A DNA stretch of 64,000 bases from Gentiana macrophylla (GCA_026214975.1 CM047810.1:35265318-35329317), one strand, 5' to 3'; shown: positions 45,746 to 57,088, numbered from the stretch's first letter. Notes: generated by a model from the letters alone, not told the origin. Translations and numbers: made by a program.

Positions 45746-46664
45746 CCATTAGGCTAACTTTGCTTTTGGCGATTGAGAGGTCCGACTGCGGATCCTCGTG
45801 AGACCGCTGAGTAGATCCTTTGTGGTGTGGACCCTGAGATATGCAAAATTCAAAGAATCGGTGGGTGTCGGGTCGAAGAAACACGTGTCTCGTACAATAA
45901 TATCCGGGTGATCGGGTGTCAAAAGACTCCTGCTCGATCTTCCACCCTGCTCGACATCCGACCTACTACGAGAGCAAATCAATGCCGTTTGTGTTTGATG
46001 AATATTTGCTCAGGGTGTAGTCCTTGGACTTAATTCCCTTAAGCGCCGTTGCTTTATAGGGTGTAGTCCTTTGGATTTAATTCCCTTATGCCCTTCCAAG
46101 TGTAGTATGAGTGCATGACTCATGGTACACTTGAATACGAAGTCGACTGGCGTTGTATCGCCCGTGGGCTTGACTTGGCTATTGGGTCGGAGCTCGATTC
46201 GAGGGTCGTGCCTCGTCAGGCTTATGAATCGGTCGAATTAAATAACTCTTTATTCGACCGTCGCACTTCGTGGTGCTTATGAACCGGTCGAATAAGGTAT
46301 CCATCGTGGGATCTTCCAACCGCCTCGCATTGTGGCTTATTGGCTGGTTGGGAGTGATATAAGCACTGTCATTGACTTGGCTTTATTCACTATTTTATTT
46401 TAACTACATCATATCGAGGATTCGTTGTTGTGGTTGACTTTTGCCTCTTTTATCTTTCAATCACATGGACTTATAAGTAAGACATAATCTAAAAATAAAA
46501 CCACTCCAATAAAATGCATCAAAACCAATTGTCGTATCGACTTATTACAAAGCATAAAAATGTGACAACAGAAATTAATCGAGATAGAGCTTATCTTATT
46601 TGGCGTAGTCTGTTGGTACCATGCTTAGATGGCAAGCGGACTTACATAAGATTGCCTTCGAACT
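45746..46664. other. LARD-like interior, middle part
   Basis: No gene. GGGTGTAGTCC...TTAATTCCCTTA is duplicated at about 46013 and 46059 (46-bp step). GGTCGAATTAAATAAC and GGTCGAATAAGG form a partial pair at about 46210-46300. Confidence 0.5.
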
Positions 46665-47010
46665 CCAAATATGATGCCGAGCCGAGCTTGGTCTTATATA
46701 ATATGATGCCGAGCCGAGCTCGGTCTTATTAAAGATTTGCTCGAGAGAGCTCCAAATATGATGCCGAGCCGAGCTCGGTCTTATATAATATGATGCCGAG
46801 CCGAGCTCGGTCTTATTAAAGATTTGCTCGAGAGAGCTCCAAATATGATGCCGAGCCGAGCTTGGTCTTATATAATATGATGCCGAGCCGGGCTCGGTCT
46901 TATTAAAAATGCGCTCAAGTTGACCTGCAAATATGAGGCCGAGCCGACCTGCGGTTTTATAAAAGATTCGCTCAAGTCGAGCTCCAAATGTGATGCCGAG
47001 TCGAGCTCGG
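46665..47010. repeat. 87-bp higher-order tandem repeat (32 + 55)
   Basis: GATGCCGAGCCGAGC starts at 46673, 46705, 46760, 46792, 46847 and 46879, with a diverged copy at 46935. Steps alternate exactly 32, 55, 32, 55, 32, so an 87-bp unit of two subunits repeats three times. Confidence 0.9.
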
Positions 47011-47027
47011 TCTCCGCTCGACCCGCT

Positions 47028-47375
47028 CTGTTTGGTAGGTTGAGTTCAAAAATAAGATAGCTCGACCCGCCAGTTCGGTAGGGTGAGTTCCAAAATAATA
47101 TAGCTCGACCCTCCAGTTCGGTAGGGTGAGTTCCAAAATAAGATAGCCCGACCCGCCAGTTCGGTAGGGTGAGTTCCAAAATAATATAGCTCGACCCTCC
47201 AGTTCGGTAGGGTGAGTTCAAAAATAAGATAGCTCGACCCGTCAGTTCGGTAGGGTGAGTTCCAAAATAAGATAGCTCGACCCGCCAGTTCGGTAGGGTG
47301 AGTTCCGAAAGAAGATGGCTCATCCCGCCACGTTCGGCTAGGAGAGTTCCAAAATATGATGCCGAGTCGATCTCG
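47028..47375. repeat. 43-bp tandem repeat, eight copies
   Basis: GTTCGGTAGGGTGAGTTCC or variants start at 47030, 47073, 47116, 47159, 47202, 47245, 47288 and 47332. The step is 43 (last 44). A minus-strand open frame across it (46868-47323) merely cycles through the repeat. Confidence 0.9.
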
Positions 47376-47639
47376 GACTTAGGGCAAGACGAGTCCGTAG
47401 AACTCGAATGCCGGTGCTCGATATCTCGAGTCTTTGTGGTGCAATGTAATTGTGATAAAAAACATTACACATATAATAAAGGCTTACAAAGTGTATAAGA
47501 ATTTCAAATAACGATTGTAAGAACCTGGAGAGCTAAAGAGCTCGGCTCGATCCTTGGAGCTCGAGAACTCGCTTCGTGGATAGCTAGATACGGTAGATAA
47601 TTCGTTGCTTTCTCGGGCACCACAGGAGTGTCTTTCTGG

Positions 47640-48560
47640 TGGCAATCAGACCTCAAAACGGATTCCGATCGGCACGAAATTTGGAGGGATCGTTCTTCCC
47701 TCACTTTTCTTCGATGTGACCGGTGGAATTGTTCTTTCAATTGCTAAATCTCTGGGAATAAGCCGCCGAATTGGCAGCTGCTGTCCAGAATCCTGCTGCG
47801 TTTTTGGTGCCTGCAGTAACTTCTTTGCCACGATCGAGAAATCAAACGAATTCCGATCGGCCTAAAATTTTGAGGGCTTGTTCGGTCCTGATAATTCTCG
47901 AATCTGACCGGTGGAAATCTTGTTCCGACGGTTCAATTGTCGAGAATATTCAGCCGACTTGGAACCTGCAGATTAGCGTTTTTCTGCTTTTTTGTACGTA
48001 ACTGCAACTTTTAGGCGATGATCTGGAATCGAAAACTACTCCGATCGGCATGAAATTTTTACAGATTGTTATTCTCTCTGTATTATTTAATATGACCGGA
48101 GGAATTTTCATTCCAACGGTTGAATTGCTGGTAACAGGCCGCCGACCTGAAACTGCTGATTAGGGTTCTGCTGCGTTTTTGATACAGCAGCAACTTCTTT
48201 CCGACGATCGGGCGATTAAACGAACTCTGATCGGCCTAAAATTTTGAGGGCTTCTTTTACCCCCCTTCTTCTTCATTCTGACCAGTGGAATTCTTGTTCC
48301 AACGGTTGAAACTCCATAAACTAGCCGCCGATCTCGCTGCGTTTTTGGTGATACAGCAACATCTTTCCGGCAACGATCGGGTATCTAAACGGACTCCGAT
48401 CGGCACGAAATTTGGAGGGTTTGTTCGTCCCTCCTTCTTCTTCAATCTGACTGGTGGAAATCTTGTTCCAACGGTTGAAACTCCGGCAATAAGCTCGGAT
48501 CTGACTGCGTTTCTGGCATGTTTCTGCCATTAACTTGACCACCATCACTCCTTGATCCAT
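47640..48560. repeat. ~188-bp tandem repeat, five copies
   Basis: The core CCGATCGGC(A/C) is at 47665, 47853, 48041, 48227 and 48396 (steps 188, 188, 186, 169). Each unit has the order core, AAATTTGGAGGG or AAATTTTGAGGG, TCTTC..TCTGACCGGTGGAA, TGTTCCAACGGTTGAA, GCCGCCGA, CTGCGTTTTTGG. In element orientation (minus) it lies directly downstream of the primer site. Confidence 0.85.
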
Positions 48561-48577
48561 CACCGATAGAAGACCCT

Positions 48578-50081
48578 TGTTTAGGGCCAAATTATAGTGA
48601 TTTTCATATATATTTTATGAATCAATTTCCCCCATATATGGATTATTTTCATAGATATCGGGCCTTATAGTCAAATATTGAGTAAATGAGGTTTTTAATG
48701 ATTAAATATGAAAACGTATCGATTTTTATGTTTATTTGATGTTTTATATTATTTTGGAAATTATTACGTTTTGGTATGTTTTTGATATTTGTAGATACCC
48801 AATTAATGATGGAAAAGATGATCCTAAAAGGCTAAATTCGAGATGGAAGAGGATCAATTAAAGATGTGGAAGAATAAAAGAGATAAGGAAAGAAATAAAT
48901 CAAGATAAAGATGGAAAAATCAAGAAATTCGATTTCAAGTCAATATGGACGAGCGTCCCATCCAAGGCATTTAGCGCTCAATAGTGGACGGGCGTTTGGT
49001 GAAGTGAACGAAGGCGTCCTAGAAGATATTTTACATTCGAGTCTCCAGACGCAAGTGAACGAGCGTTGACTCTCCGTCCAAGGCAAATGGACGGGCGTCC
49101 CATGTATTCAAACGAGCGTCCGCGCCGCGCTTTGCCTAAACCGACTTAATCTTCTATTTAAACAACCGTCGCCCCAACCCTAATTCATCAATATTTTTCT
49201 TCACATCAAAAAAGAGCACACAACCGCATCTTGGAGAGTTGAAGGCGGTCACCCGAGCCTTGTGCTCGGGTGAACCGAGGTTAGATTAGAGTAGATTATG
49301 TAGCTTTTCTTTTCGTTTCCATGGTGTTTCAACCATTGTATCCAAGACTATGTGAGTTCTCTTATGATTAATTTAATTCCGCTTTTTCTTCATGACGTTT
49401 GATTTAGTTTGTATTTCTCTGTGCGATTTGTATGCCATGTGAATTAGAATCGAAAGATTAGTTCACGATTGATGTTTATAATACGGAAGTTGCATAAACG
49501 CTAGATCACCATAGAAAGATAGGGTTTTAGCCATTAATGATGACAAGTTAATGAGTTAGATTCCTATGTTGTTAGGTTCTTTAAAAACGAGAGTTAATTG
49601 AATCTACACCCGAGTTTTGTTTGGTAAATCAGTCAACACTCGAAAGATGAGAGATAGATAATTGAATTCACTACACAAGTAGGCTTTCATAGCTTGAGAG
49701 ATAAGTTCACTAAGAGATTAGGGATTTGTGTCTCGTGAAAGGGTGAAACCACAAACCGAGTTAAAATCATGAGATAACTAGAATTGAGATCACTAGGCTT
49801 GTTCAATGTTTGACCCCATGTCTTTAGGTTAGATTGTTTGTTTTTGTTTCTTTTCTGCTTTTATGTTTTGTTCTTTCGTTTCTTTTGTTTATTCGTTCTT
49901 TGAGTAACAATTGGTAGGAATTAGTGAAATTAGATTCAACATCCCAATTCCTCGTGGATCGACCCTGCACTTACCCTACTATGCTATCAACTACCCGATA
50001 TTTGGTCGGTTAGAGTTAGTTTGCATGTTAAGTATAGGTTTATAAATTTTCTTTTGTTATTGATGCAAAATCTCCGCAACA
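48578..50081 (+). repeat. 5' LTR of the non-autonomous Athila relative
   Basis: GGACG..CGTCC-type motifs at 48957-49125 are followed by ACCGACTTAATCTTCTATTTAA (TATA-like at 49153-49162) and CCCTAATTC. An 11-bp inverted repeat, TCACCCGAGCC...GGTGAACCG-like, sits near 49250-49278. Confidence 0.88.
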
Positions 50082-50085
50082 AAAG

Positions 50086-51729
50086 TGGCGCCGCTTTCCG
50101 GGAATAGGTGTCATGTTGAATCTAGTTTTGTTAGTTCTCGATTTTGTTACGTTTTATTTTTGTTTTTAATAAAAGTAGCGTATACCAAGTTGAGAGTTTT
50201 TATTTTGCCGTGTTTGATGACCGTTAGGTTAAGAATGTGCAAAAGTTTTTACTCAACTTGTTTTACGTGAAGTTTATATGTTTATGTGTTACCTAGTCTA
50301 ACCCCTGTGCTTAATTTGATAAAGGTGATGTCTTTGTGATCTCGTATTTGCCGTGTTGTGTTCATAAGTATTTAGGGTTTTGCTGTGTTTTTCCCGCCGT
50401 CATGCATTCTTGTTGTATGGACGGCGTCACATGCTCGCTTGGACGCCCGTCCCGCTTCTTCATCTGCAGTGAACGAGCATTGGGAAGTATTGACGCCGTC
50501 CGCTCAAATATTTTCAATCTGTTCGATTTAGAGGACCAGACGAGCATCTATACTTTCTGAACGCCCGTCCGGTCGGTTTTCAAGGCAGACGAGCGTTTGC
50601 AAGGTGGAACGCCCGTCCAGTTCTGAACGCTAAGTGAACGTTCGTCCGGGGTTCAGTCCAGGTTCTAAATTTCTTGATTTTATTTTCAATGCTTTTATTT
50701 GATGTGGATTTTTCATTCGAGCTTCGTGGGTTGTTTGCGTTTACATAGATGCCCTGAACTTATATGTTTTTACCTTTCCATCTATGAATCCATGTTAGAT
50801 AATTGATCAATTCCTTATATATGATTCATCTAGGCATGTTATAGTATTACTCGCCGGGTTCTCGTAAGCTATAATCGTTCTTATGGTTAATTAGTAGCTA
50901 ATGTCGGTTCCCGTATGCTACATACCGCTCCGATGAATCTTTTAAGCTTTGAGACTTACGTGCTTCCTTTGTTTTTATAATTCATATGGGTAGCTACTGT
51001 CGGTTTTCCGTATGCTACGTCCTTTCTCCATATGAGTTATACCTGTTTAGTATAGCTAACTGTTGGTTTCCATAATGCTATCACTTTTGATGAGTCTTAA
51101 GGCGCGTCTACACTGCATGTAATGAACAGTACTGTCGTTTTCGTAACCTGTCACTATTTGGTAGACGTTTATTTTATACATGTCGTGTTGCTGATGAGTG
51201 GGCTAGTTTTCTTTCTTTTATTTTCTTTTATTTTTGCATATCATTTAGTTGCATTTCATATAGTTGCATTGTTTTTCTATTTTTCATTTATTTTTCTTGA
51301 GCGTAGTTAATCGCCGGTTTCGTAATACTACCTCGCTTTTATTTTTAGGATTGCATATCATGTAGATTGCATTGTACTTTGTTTTCATATAGTTGCACCT
51401 AGCCTACGAGTTTGTGATATTTTCATGTATATGTGTCCATCTTTATTTGAGCATAATTTGAATATCTCTATAAATTCTTTTCTTATGTGCTTTATTTGTA
51501 TAAGTCTAATCTTTTCCCGTAGACTCTTTTTGCACCGATCAAGTCTGCAGGATACTTTCTATAGCTATTGTGCACTTTCACGATGTATTCGGTTGTCCCG
51601 TGATGCTCCACGCCTCTCTTGAGCTATGCAAGCAATCTTTGTTCTTGTTGGTTCCTCCAAATTGCCAAAGATCCAATCATCTAAGTTCTCTAATTTATTA
51701 TTTCAGTATAACTTGAGGACAAGTTGCAA
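50086..51729 (+). other. Interior of the non-autonomous Athila relative, 5' part
   Basis: There is no coding domain. GGACGCCCGTCC-type motifs cluster at 50442-50655. From 50830 to 51320, a short unit (TAGCTA...TGTCGGTTTCCGTATGCTA) recurs loosely at 50900, 51000, 51060 and 51310, like a degenerate repeat. Confidence 0.55.
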
Positions 51730-52846
51730 TCTAAGTGTGGGGAAGGGATAGATGATTTATGTGTCTACTTTCGTTTGCTCATATTTTTAGTATTTCTATG
51801 AAAAGTGCTTAATTTTCAAATTTTTGTTATATCCCGAGTAGACAAAGGCATATCTTTGCTTGAGTTTATATCATTTTTGCTATATTCGTATATTTAGTAA
51901 TTTTAGTTGTTTCACCCGACACTCTTTTCACATGCCATAGTAAATGATGAGCTAAATGTTGAAAGCCTACCCCATTTTAGTTGGAGATTTTTGATGATTA
52001 TAGCATGTTTCTTTGCTTATGTACAATTCTTGAAAAGTTTAGTAGTTTGTATTCTAGAATTAAAGTATGACATAATGTGAATATCTGTAAGTTTGAATGT
52101 GATAAGTGAAACGTGATTAAGTCTTTGCAATAGTAATAAATTGTTTACTTGAGGTGTTATGCTCGAGTGGTCTCAGTGCTACTAGAAAATAATCTTTTCC
52201 ACCGCCACCAAAAATCTCTAAGTAAACATAATTGTAATTGTGTGTGTCGGAAGTCGGTTTATAATTTGGGTGAGGTAGGTGTACCACGTATGTCCTTATC
52301 CACTATGATGACCAATAGCTCACGACGGTCGGTTTTATAGTCGCCTTATGATTGGAGTAAGGTAGGGATTATCTTGAAATGTCCTATTCTCGCTATGAGG
52401 GCAAAAGCTTATTCTCGATGTGTGTTAGAAAAGTGTGAAAAAGTGAAAATATTGAAATATATTATTATGACTAAATAACGACTTAGTTATCGTCGACCTT
52501 ATCCCCAAAGATAAATCCGAAAGATATGTTGTGGGATTATCCTCTGAGTCCATCGGAAATATTTTAGATGCTCTCTATTAATCTTTTGAATATGTATGTC
52601 TTGTAAAGTGCTCATTATAGTTTTTGAATATTTCTAACTTAGATGGGAAACCGGGCTAGTTTTGGTTTGAATAACTTTCAAATTGTGGAACTTAGTGGAA
52701 GTTTATTATGGCTATGCACACACTCACTTGGGTGAACTTCTAAGTTATTGAATATACTTCATATTTGCATAGATGTTTATTTATCTCGAGTTGGTTTTGT
52801 TTTGTTTTGCTCTGGGACGAGCAAAAAAAAGATAAGTGTGGGGTGT

Positions 52847-54355
52847 TGTTTAGGGCCAAATTATAGTGATTTTCATATATATTTTATGAATCAATTTCCC
52901 CCATATATGGATTATTTTCATAGATATCGGGCCTTATAGTCAAATATTGAGTAAATGAGGTTTTTAATGATTAAATATGAAAACGTATCGATTTTTATGT
53001 TTATTTGATGTTTTTATATTATTTTGGAAATTATTACGTTTTGGTATGTTTTTGATATTTGTATATACCCAATTAATGATGGAAAAGATGATCCTAAAAG
53101 GCTAAATTCGAGATGGAAGAGGATCAATTAAAGATATGGAAGAATAAAAGAGATAAGGAAAGAAATAAATCAAGATAAAGATGGAAAAATCAAGAAATTC
53201 GATTTCAAGTCAATATGGACGAGCGTCCATCCGCGCATTTGTGCGTTCAATAGTGGGCGGGCGTTTGGTGAAGTGAACGAGCGTCCCTGAAGAGATTTTA
53301 CATTCGAGTCTCCAGACGCAAATTTGTGAACGAGCGTTGACTCTCCGTCCAAGGCAAATGGACGGGCGTCCATGTATTCAAACGAGCGTCCGCCGCGCGC
53401 TTTGCCTAAACCGACTTAATCTTCTATTTAAACAAACCATCGCCCCAACCCTAATTCATCAATATTTTTCTTCACATCAAAAGAGACCACACCCGCATCT
53501 TGGAGAGTTGAAGGCCGGTCACCCGAGCCTTGTGCTCGGGTGAACCGAGGTTAGATTAGAGAGTAGATTATGTAGCTTTTCTTTTCGTTTCCATGGTGTT
53601 TCAACCATTGTATCCAAGACTATGTGAGTTCTCTTATGATTAATATAATTCCAGCTTTTCTTCATGACGTTTGATTTAGTTTGTATTTCTATGCGATTTG
53701 TATGCCATGTGAATTAGAATCGAAAGATTAGTTCACGATTGATGTTTATAATACGGAAGTTGCATAAACGCTAGATCACCATAGAAAGATAGGGTTTTTA
53801 GCCATTAATGATGACAAGTTAATGAGTTAGATTCCTAGGTTGTTAGGTTCTTTAAAAACGAGAGTTAATTGAATCTACACCCGAGTTTTGTTTGGTAAAT
53901 CAGTCTCAACACTCGAAAGATGAGAGATAGATAATTGAATTCACTACGAAAGTAGGCTTTCATAGCTTGAGAGATAAGTTCACTAAGAGATTAGGGATTT
54001 GTGTCTCGTGAAAGGGTGAAACCACAAACTGAGTTAAAATCATGAGATAACTAGAATTGAGATCACTAGGCTTGTTCAATGTTTGACCCCATGTCTTTAG
54101 GTTAGATTGTTTGTTTTTGTTTCTTTTCTGTTTTTATGTTTTGTTCTTTCGTTTCTTTTGTTTATTCGTTCTTTGAGTAACAATTGGTAGGAATTAGTGA
54201 AATTAGATTCAACATCCCAATTCCTGTGGATCGACCTCAGCACTTACCCTACTATGCTATCAACTACCCGATATTTGGTCGGTTAGGAGTTAGTTTGCAT
54301 GTTAAGTATAGGTTTATAAATTTTCTTTTGTTATTGATGCAAAATCTCCGCAACA
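52847..54355 (+). repeat. 3' LTR of the non-autonomous Athila relative
   Basis: It follows the polypurine tract AAGTGTGGGGTGT (52834-52846) and matches 48578-50081 closely. Differences are mostly short indels in GC-rich spots. Confidence 0.88.
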
Positions 54356-54356
54356 A

Positions 54357-54373
54357 CCCTCCTTCTAGCGCCA
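54357..54373 (-). other. Putative primer site of the LARD-like element
   Basis: The minus strand reads TGGCGCTAGAAGGAGGG one base after the LTR end CGTCA. The ACCCT target duplication of the nested Athila relative overlaps its end. Confidence 0.6.
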
Positions 54374-54374
54374 A

Positions 54375-55071
54375 TGACGATCTCTTTGGTTTTCGCTATG
54401 AATAAATCTGATCGTTTAATCTAGGGATGATTGAATCAAGGATGATTTTGGGGTGATTTAGGCGAGCCTGAGAGTCTCTCTCAGGTTGCCTACGTATCTG
54501 TTATGCTCCAGAATCAAGTCACACGTAGTTCCCGGAATGGGGTATTTATAATGACAACACTTGCCCTAACCCTAAGGTTAAGTCGGCATGTTATTGTCTC
54601 GATTTACCTTTAATGGGCCTTAACCTTGCCCAAGTTATCATCGTTAATGGGCTGGACATCCAGTGCGGACTCTCTCACGATGTCGATATTGCCGACTGCG
54701 TGTCGAGCCTGGACTCATTGTCCTACATCATGGGTGAGTGCGGATGATCGTCTACCACATCGCCGATAGTCGATCGTCGTAGCCGGAGTCTACTAGATGG
54801 CCTTAGCCTCGAGCCTGGCATCAACATGAATACCTTGACGTTCATTCAGATTATCGGGGACCAACTGTGAGGCCTACGTGTTTAGAGTGGACTTTGTCCG
54901 CATCCCGAGCTTTCCGTCTTGCGGTATCGAGATGGGCCCATCGTCTCGGTTCTCTGATCATGTCGGTTGTCGATGTCTCATCTCGTAATTCGACCCTCGG
55001 GCTATCACTTACTCTTGTCCAGGAGGACTATCTCGTGACGCCACGTGGAGGTGCGATATTCGGTATCATCA
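54375..55071 (-). repeat. LARD-like element, 5' LTR (right)
   Basis: It starts TGACGATCTC and ends GGTATCATCA before TSD GTATA. The stretch 54857-55068 is almost identical to 43267-43478. Confidence 0.85.
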
Positions 55072-55076
55072 GTATA

Positions 55077-55305
55077 CATTTAAATGAATACTGAAGAAAA
55101 TCCGTAAGGGCTCATTACATTGCCATGATACTTGGTGCACAAGGCTTATAAATGTGAAAATTGAGTTGATGATGATACTACTCTAATATTATATTCGTGG
55201 TGAAACTGACTAAAATTTATGATCTTGCAGTCAAACTATCTTTAGTGTCCCAGAATAATAGGAGTGTGACTGCCTTATCCAGTTTGCCGATGTTTGACAT
55301 CTTAG
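55077..55305. other. Unannotated interval
   Basis: This is the insertion-site flank of the LARD-like element. It is AT-rich and I see no gene or repeat. Confidence 0.4.
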
Positions 55306-56130
55306 TGTTAATGTAGTGCCTTAAAGCAATCAGGTTGGACCAAATTTTACCAGGTCGGATCATCTCTACTACACTTTTATATTTATAGATATAATAAATG
55401 ACATTTCTATTATTATATATTTGTATTCGATAAATCAATTTAATATTATATATAATAACGTCCCTAAAATTATATGTTGATAGAGAAATCATATTGTCGA
55501 TTATGATTGATGAGATTTCTATGCATGGTAAATGGTTTAATTCTGAAATATCTCTGATCATATGTATTTATAGATGAGACGTTATTAATACGTAGACTAG
55601 CATGTATCATATGTTTTCTATCTCACTAAGATAGTAACGGATCTCATCATTTAAAGTGTGTCGACATTTGGACGTGTACGTGTATTGGAAGAATACGTAT
55701 GTTGCATGACATGTTTATTTACTTAAATGTGATAATTATATGACGATTTTGTAATTATCCCTAGACCTGAGGTTATCATAATATCACGTTGTGGATTATT
55801 AGATTTTGACACTATTGAGGTTTTCTCTTCACAAGACGATCATGCAGTAGTGTTTTGATGTAATAATAAATAATGCATAAGATTTATGTCAATCGTCTGG
55901 AAATCACGTTTCCTCATAAGTAGAATAAATATCTGGAAATTGCCATCTTATGAAGAAATGTTTTATTTCTTGGAATCTTTGCAAAGTGGAGTGAAGTGTT
56001 CATTCCTAGAGAATCTTACATTTTGCGATATAAGAAATATTCGTTGATGTTTAACACTCGACAAACAATTATGTAGATATTGATTAAGCAAAACGACATA
56101 TTTATACAAAAACCGTTTTTTATAAAAGGT
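55306..56130 (+). repeat. Diverged copia LTR remnant upstream of the peroxiredoxin gene
   Basis: TGTTAATGTAGTGCCTTAAA followed by ATCAGGTTGGACC and GGTCGGATCAT aligns with the minus-strand start of the solo LTR at 17959. Later landmarks also line up in order: TTGATAGAGAAATCAT, GATTATGATTGATGAGAT, GACACTATTGAGGTTT, GAATCTTTGCAAAGTGG and TTAACACTCGA. The right end is blurred. Confidence 0.7.
56121..56127 (+). promoter_or_regulatory. Possible TATA box of the peroxiredoxin gene
   Basis: TATAAAA lies 284 bp upstream of the chosen start codon, at or just past the LTR remnant. Use as promoter is inferred only. Confidence 0.3.
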
Positions 56131-56410
56131 TATTTTTGAGAGGCCATGACTTTTTCGCGAGACAGAGATCGCGATAAAGTGCTAGATTTAAATCATAATT
56201 GTTAAATATGACTCGATCAACAAATTCTTATTAATGATATAAGTTAAATAGTTTGATCCAATCACCGTGCAAAGCGTGCCACACCAGCTGGTACTATTAC
56301 ATAATTTCCTCCGCCCAAATTACGCAAACCCGTCCAAAATCTCGGCTATCTTCAACGCTTCTTTGCTCTTCCTTTCCAAACTCTCAAACCTCAAACCTCA
56401 AACCTCAAAA

Positions 56411-57088
56411 ATGGCAGCAGCAACCGCCTCCTTCACCCTCTCCAAACTCTTCTCCCCCACTCCTAAGCCCCTCTTCCCTCTTCTCTCCCCAAAAGCCCTC
56501 TCCTCCTCCTCCGCTTTTTCTAGCATCCTCCGTCCCAAGCTCCACCACCTCCATCGATCAAGATCCCTCAGATGTTACTCCACTCCGAGAATCTCCGCCA
56601 TCATTTCCACCGGAGACAAGCTCCCAGACGCCACCCTCTCCTACTTCGACTCCTCCGACGAGCTTCAAACCGTTTCTATATCAGACCTCACCTCTAACAA
56701 GAAAGTCATCCTCTTAGCCGTGCCGGGAGCATTCACTCCTACTTGCTCCCAAAAACACCTACCGGGCTTCATCGAGAAGGCGGCAGAGTTCAAGGCGAAA
56801 GGTGTGGATACTATTGCCTGCATTTCGGTCAACGATGCTTTTGTGATGAAGTATTGGAAGGAGAATTTGAATATCAAGGATGAGGTATTGTTGTTGAGTG
56901 ATGGGAATGGTGAATTTACCAAAGCTATTGGGTGTGAGCTTGATTTGAGTGATAAGCCTATGGGACTTGGAGTGAGGTCCAGGAGATATGCTATGTATTT
57001 GGATGATGGAGTTGTCAAGATACTGAATTTGGAGGAAGGGGGTGCTTTTAATGTTAGCAGTGCTGAGGATTTGCTAAAGGCTCTTTGA
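56411..57088 (+). CDS. PRXIIE: Type II peroxiredoxin, plastid-targeted (PrxIIE type)
   Basis: A thiol peroxidase that reduces H2O2 and alkyl hydroperoxides, regenerated by glutaredoxin or thioredoxin. Uninterrupted 225-residue frame in one exon. Residues 1-65 are Ser/Leu/Lys-rich with few acids, as in chloroplast transit peptides. The mature domain starts about [12 protein letters not shown]. Peroxidatic Cys112 lies in [17 protein letters not shown] and the second Cys175 in [10 protein letters not shown], the spacing used by plant type II enzymes. The basic cluster [14 protein letters not shown] and the ending EDLLKAL are typical. I chose ATG 56411 because the upstream in-frame ATG at 56267 adds 48 residues that do not look like part of the family. 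Plant PrxIIE is usually about 225-235 residues. It is the only clearly intact host gene here. A polyadenylation signal AATAAA is at 57186-57191. Confidence 0.95.
   Translation: MAAATASFTLSKLFSPTPKPLFPLLSPKALSSSSAFSSILRPKLHHLHRSRSLRCYSTPRISAIISTGDKLPDATLSYFDSSDELQTVSISDLTSNKKVILLAVPGAFTPTCSQKHLPGFIEKAAEFKAKGVDTIACISVNDAFVMKYWKENLNIKDEVLLLSDGNGEFTKAIGCELDLSDKPMGLGVRSRRYAMYLDDGVVKILNLEEGGAFNVSSAEDLLKAL

Larger units (their letters stand above)
48578..54355 (+). mobile_element. Non-autonomous Athila relative with TSD ACCCT
   Basis: LTRs 48578-50081 (1504 bp) and 52847-54355 (1509 bp) start TGTTTAGGGCC and end CGCAACA. ACCCT flanks both sides (48573-48577, 54356-54360). Primer site TGGCGCCGCTTTCCGGGAA starts at 50086. 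The interior is 2765 bp without any gag or pol domain. The last ~1.1 kb (51730-52846) is homologous to the 3' non-coding region of the coding Athila (11710-12724), including both polypurine tracts. It sits inside the primer site of the LARD-like element. It would need gag and pol from an Athila in trans. Confidence 0.92.
42772..55071 (-). mobile_element. Large non-coding LTR element (LARD-like), TSD GTATA
   Basis: Two LTRs (42772-43481, 710 bp; 54375-55071, 697 bp) begin TGACGAT and end TATCATCA on the plus strand, with GTATA at 42767-42771 and 55072-55076. Orientation is minus. On that strand the right LTR is followed by TGGCGCTAGAAGGAGGG, which has the form of a primer site, and the left LTR is preceded by the polypurine tract ACTGGGGGGCTTA. 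The interior without the nested element is about 5.1 kb. It holds no gag or pol domain and is largely tandem repeats. The polypurine form recalls Tat-type gypsy elements, but clade assignment is tentative. Confidence 0.8.

Noticed and set aside
46868..47323. 151-residue minus-strand frame with repeated ELTLPNWR
   Set aside because: It is the 43-bp tandem repeat read in cycling frames, not a protein.
47028..47375. CRISPR-like regular repeats
   Set aside because: Units are directly adjacent with no unique spacers and lie in plant DNA inside an LTR element; this is a tandem repeat.
56253..56717. Pro/Ser-rich frame overlapping the peroxiredoxin gene
   Set aside because: It is a shifted-frame shadow of the transit peptide coding region.
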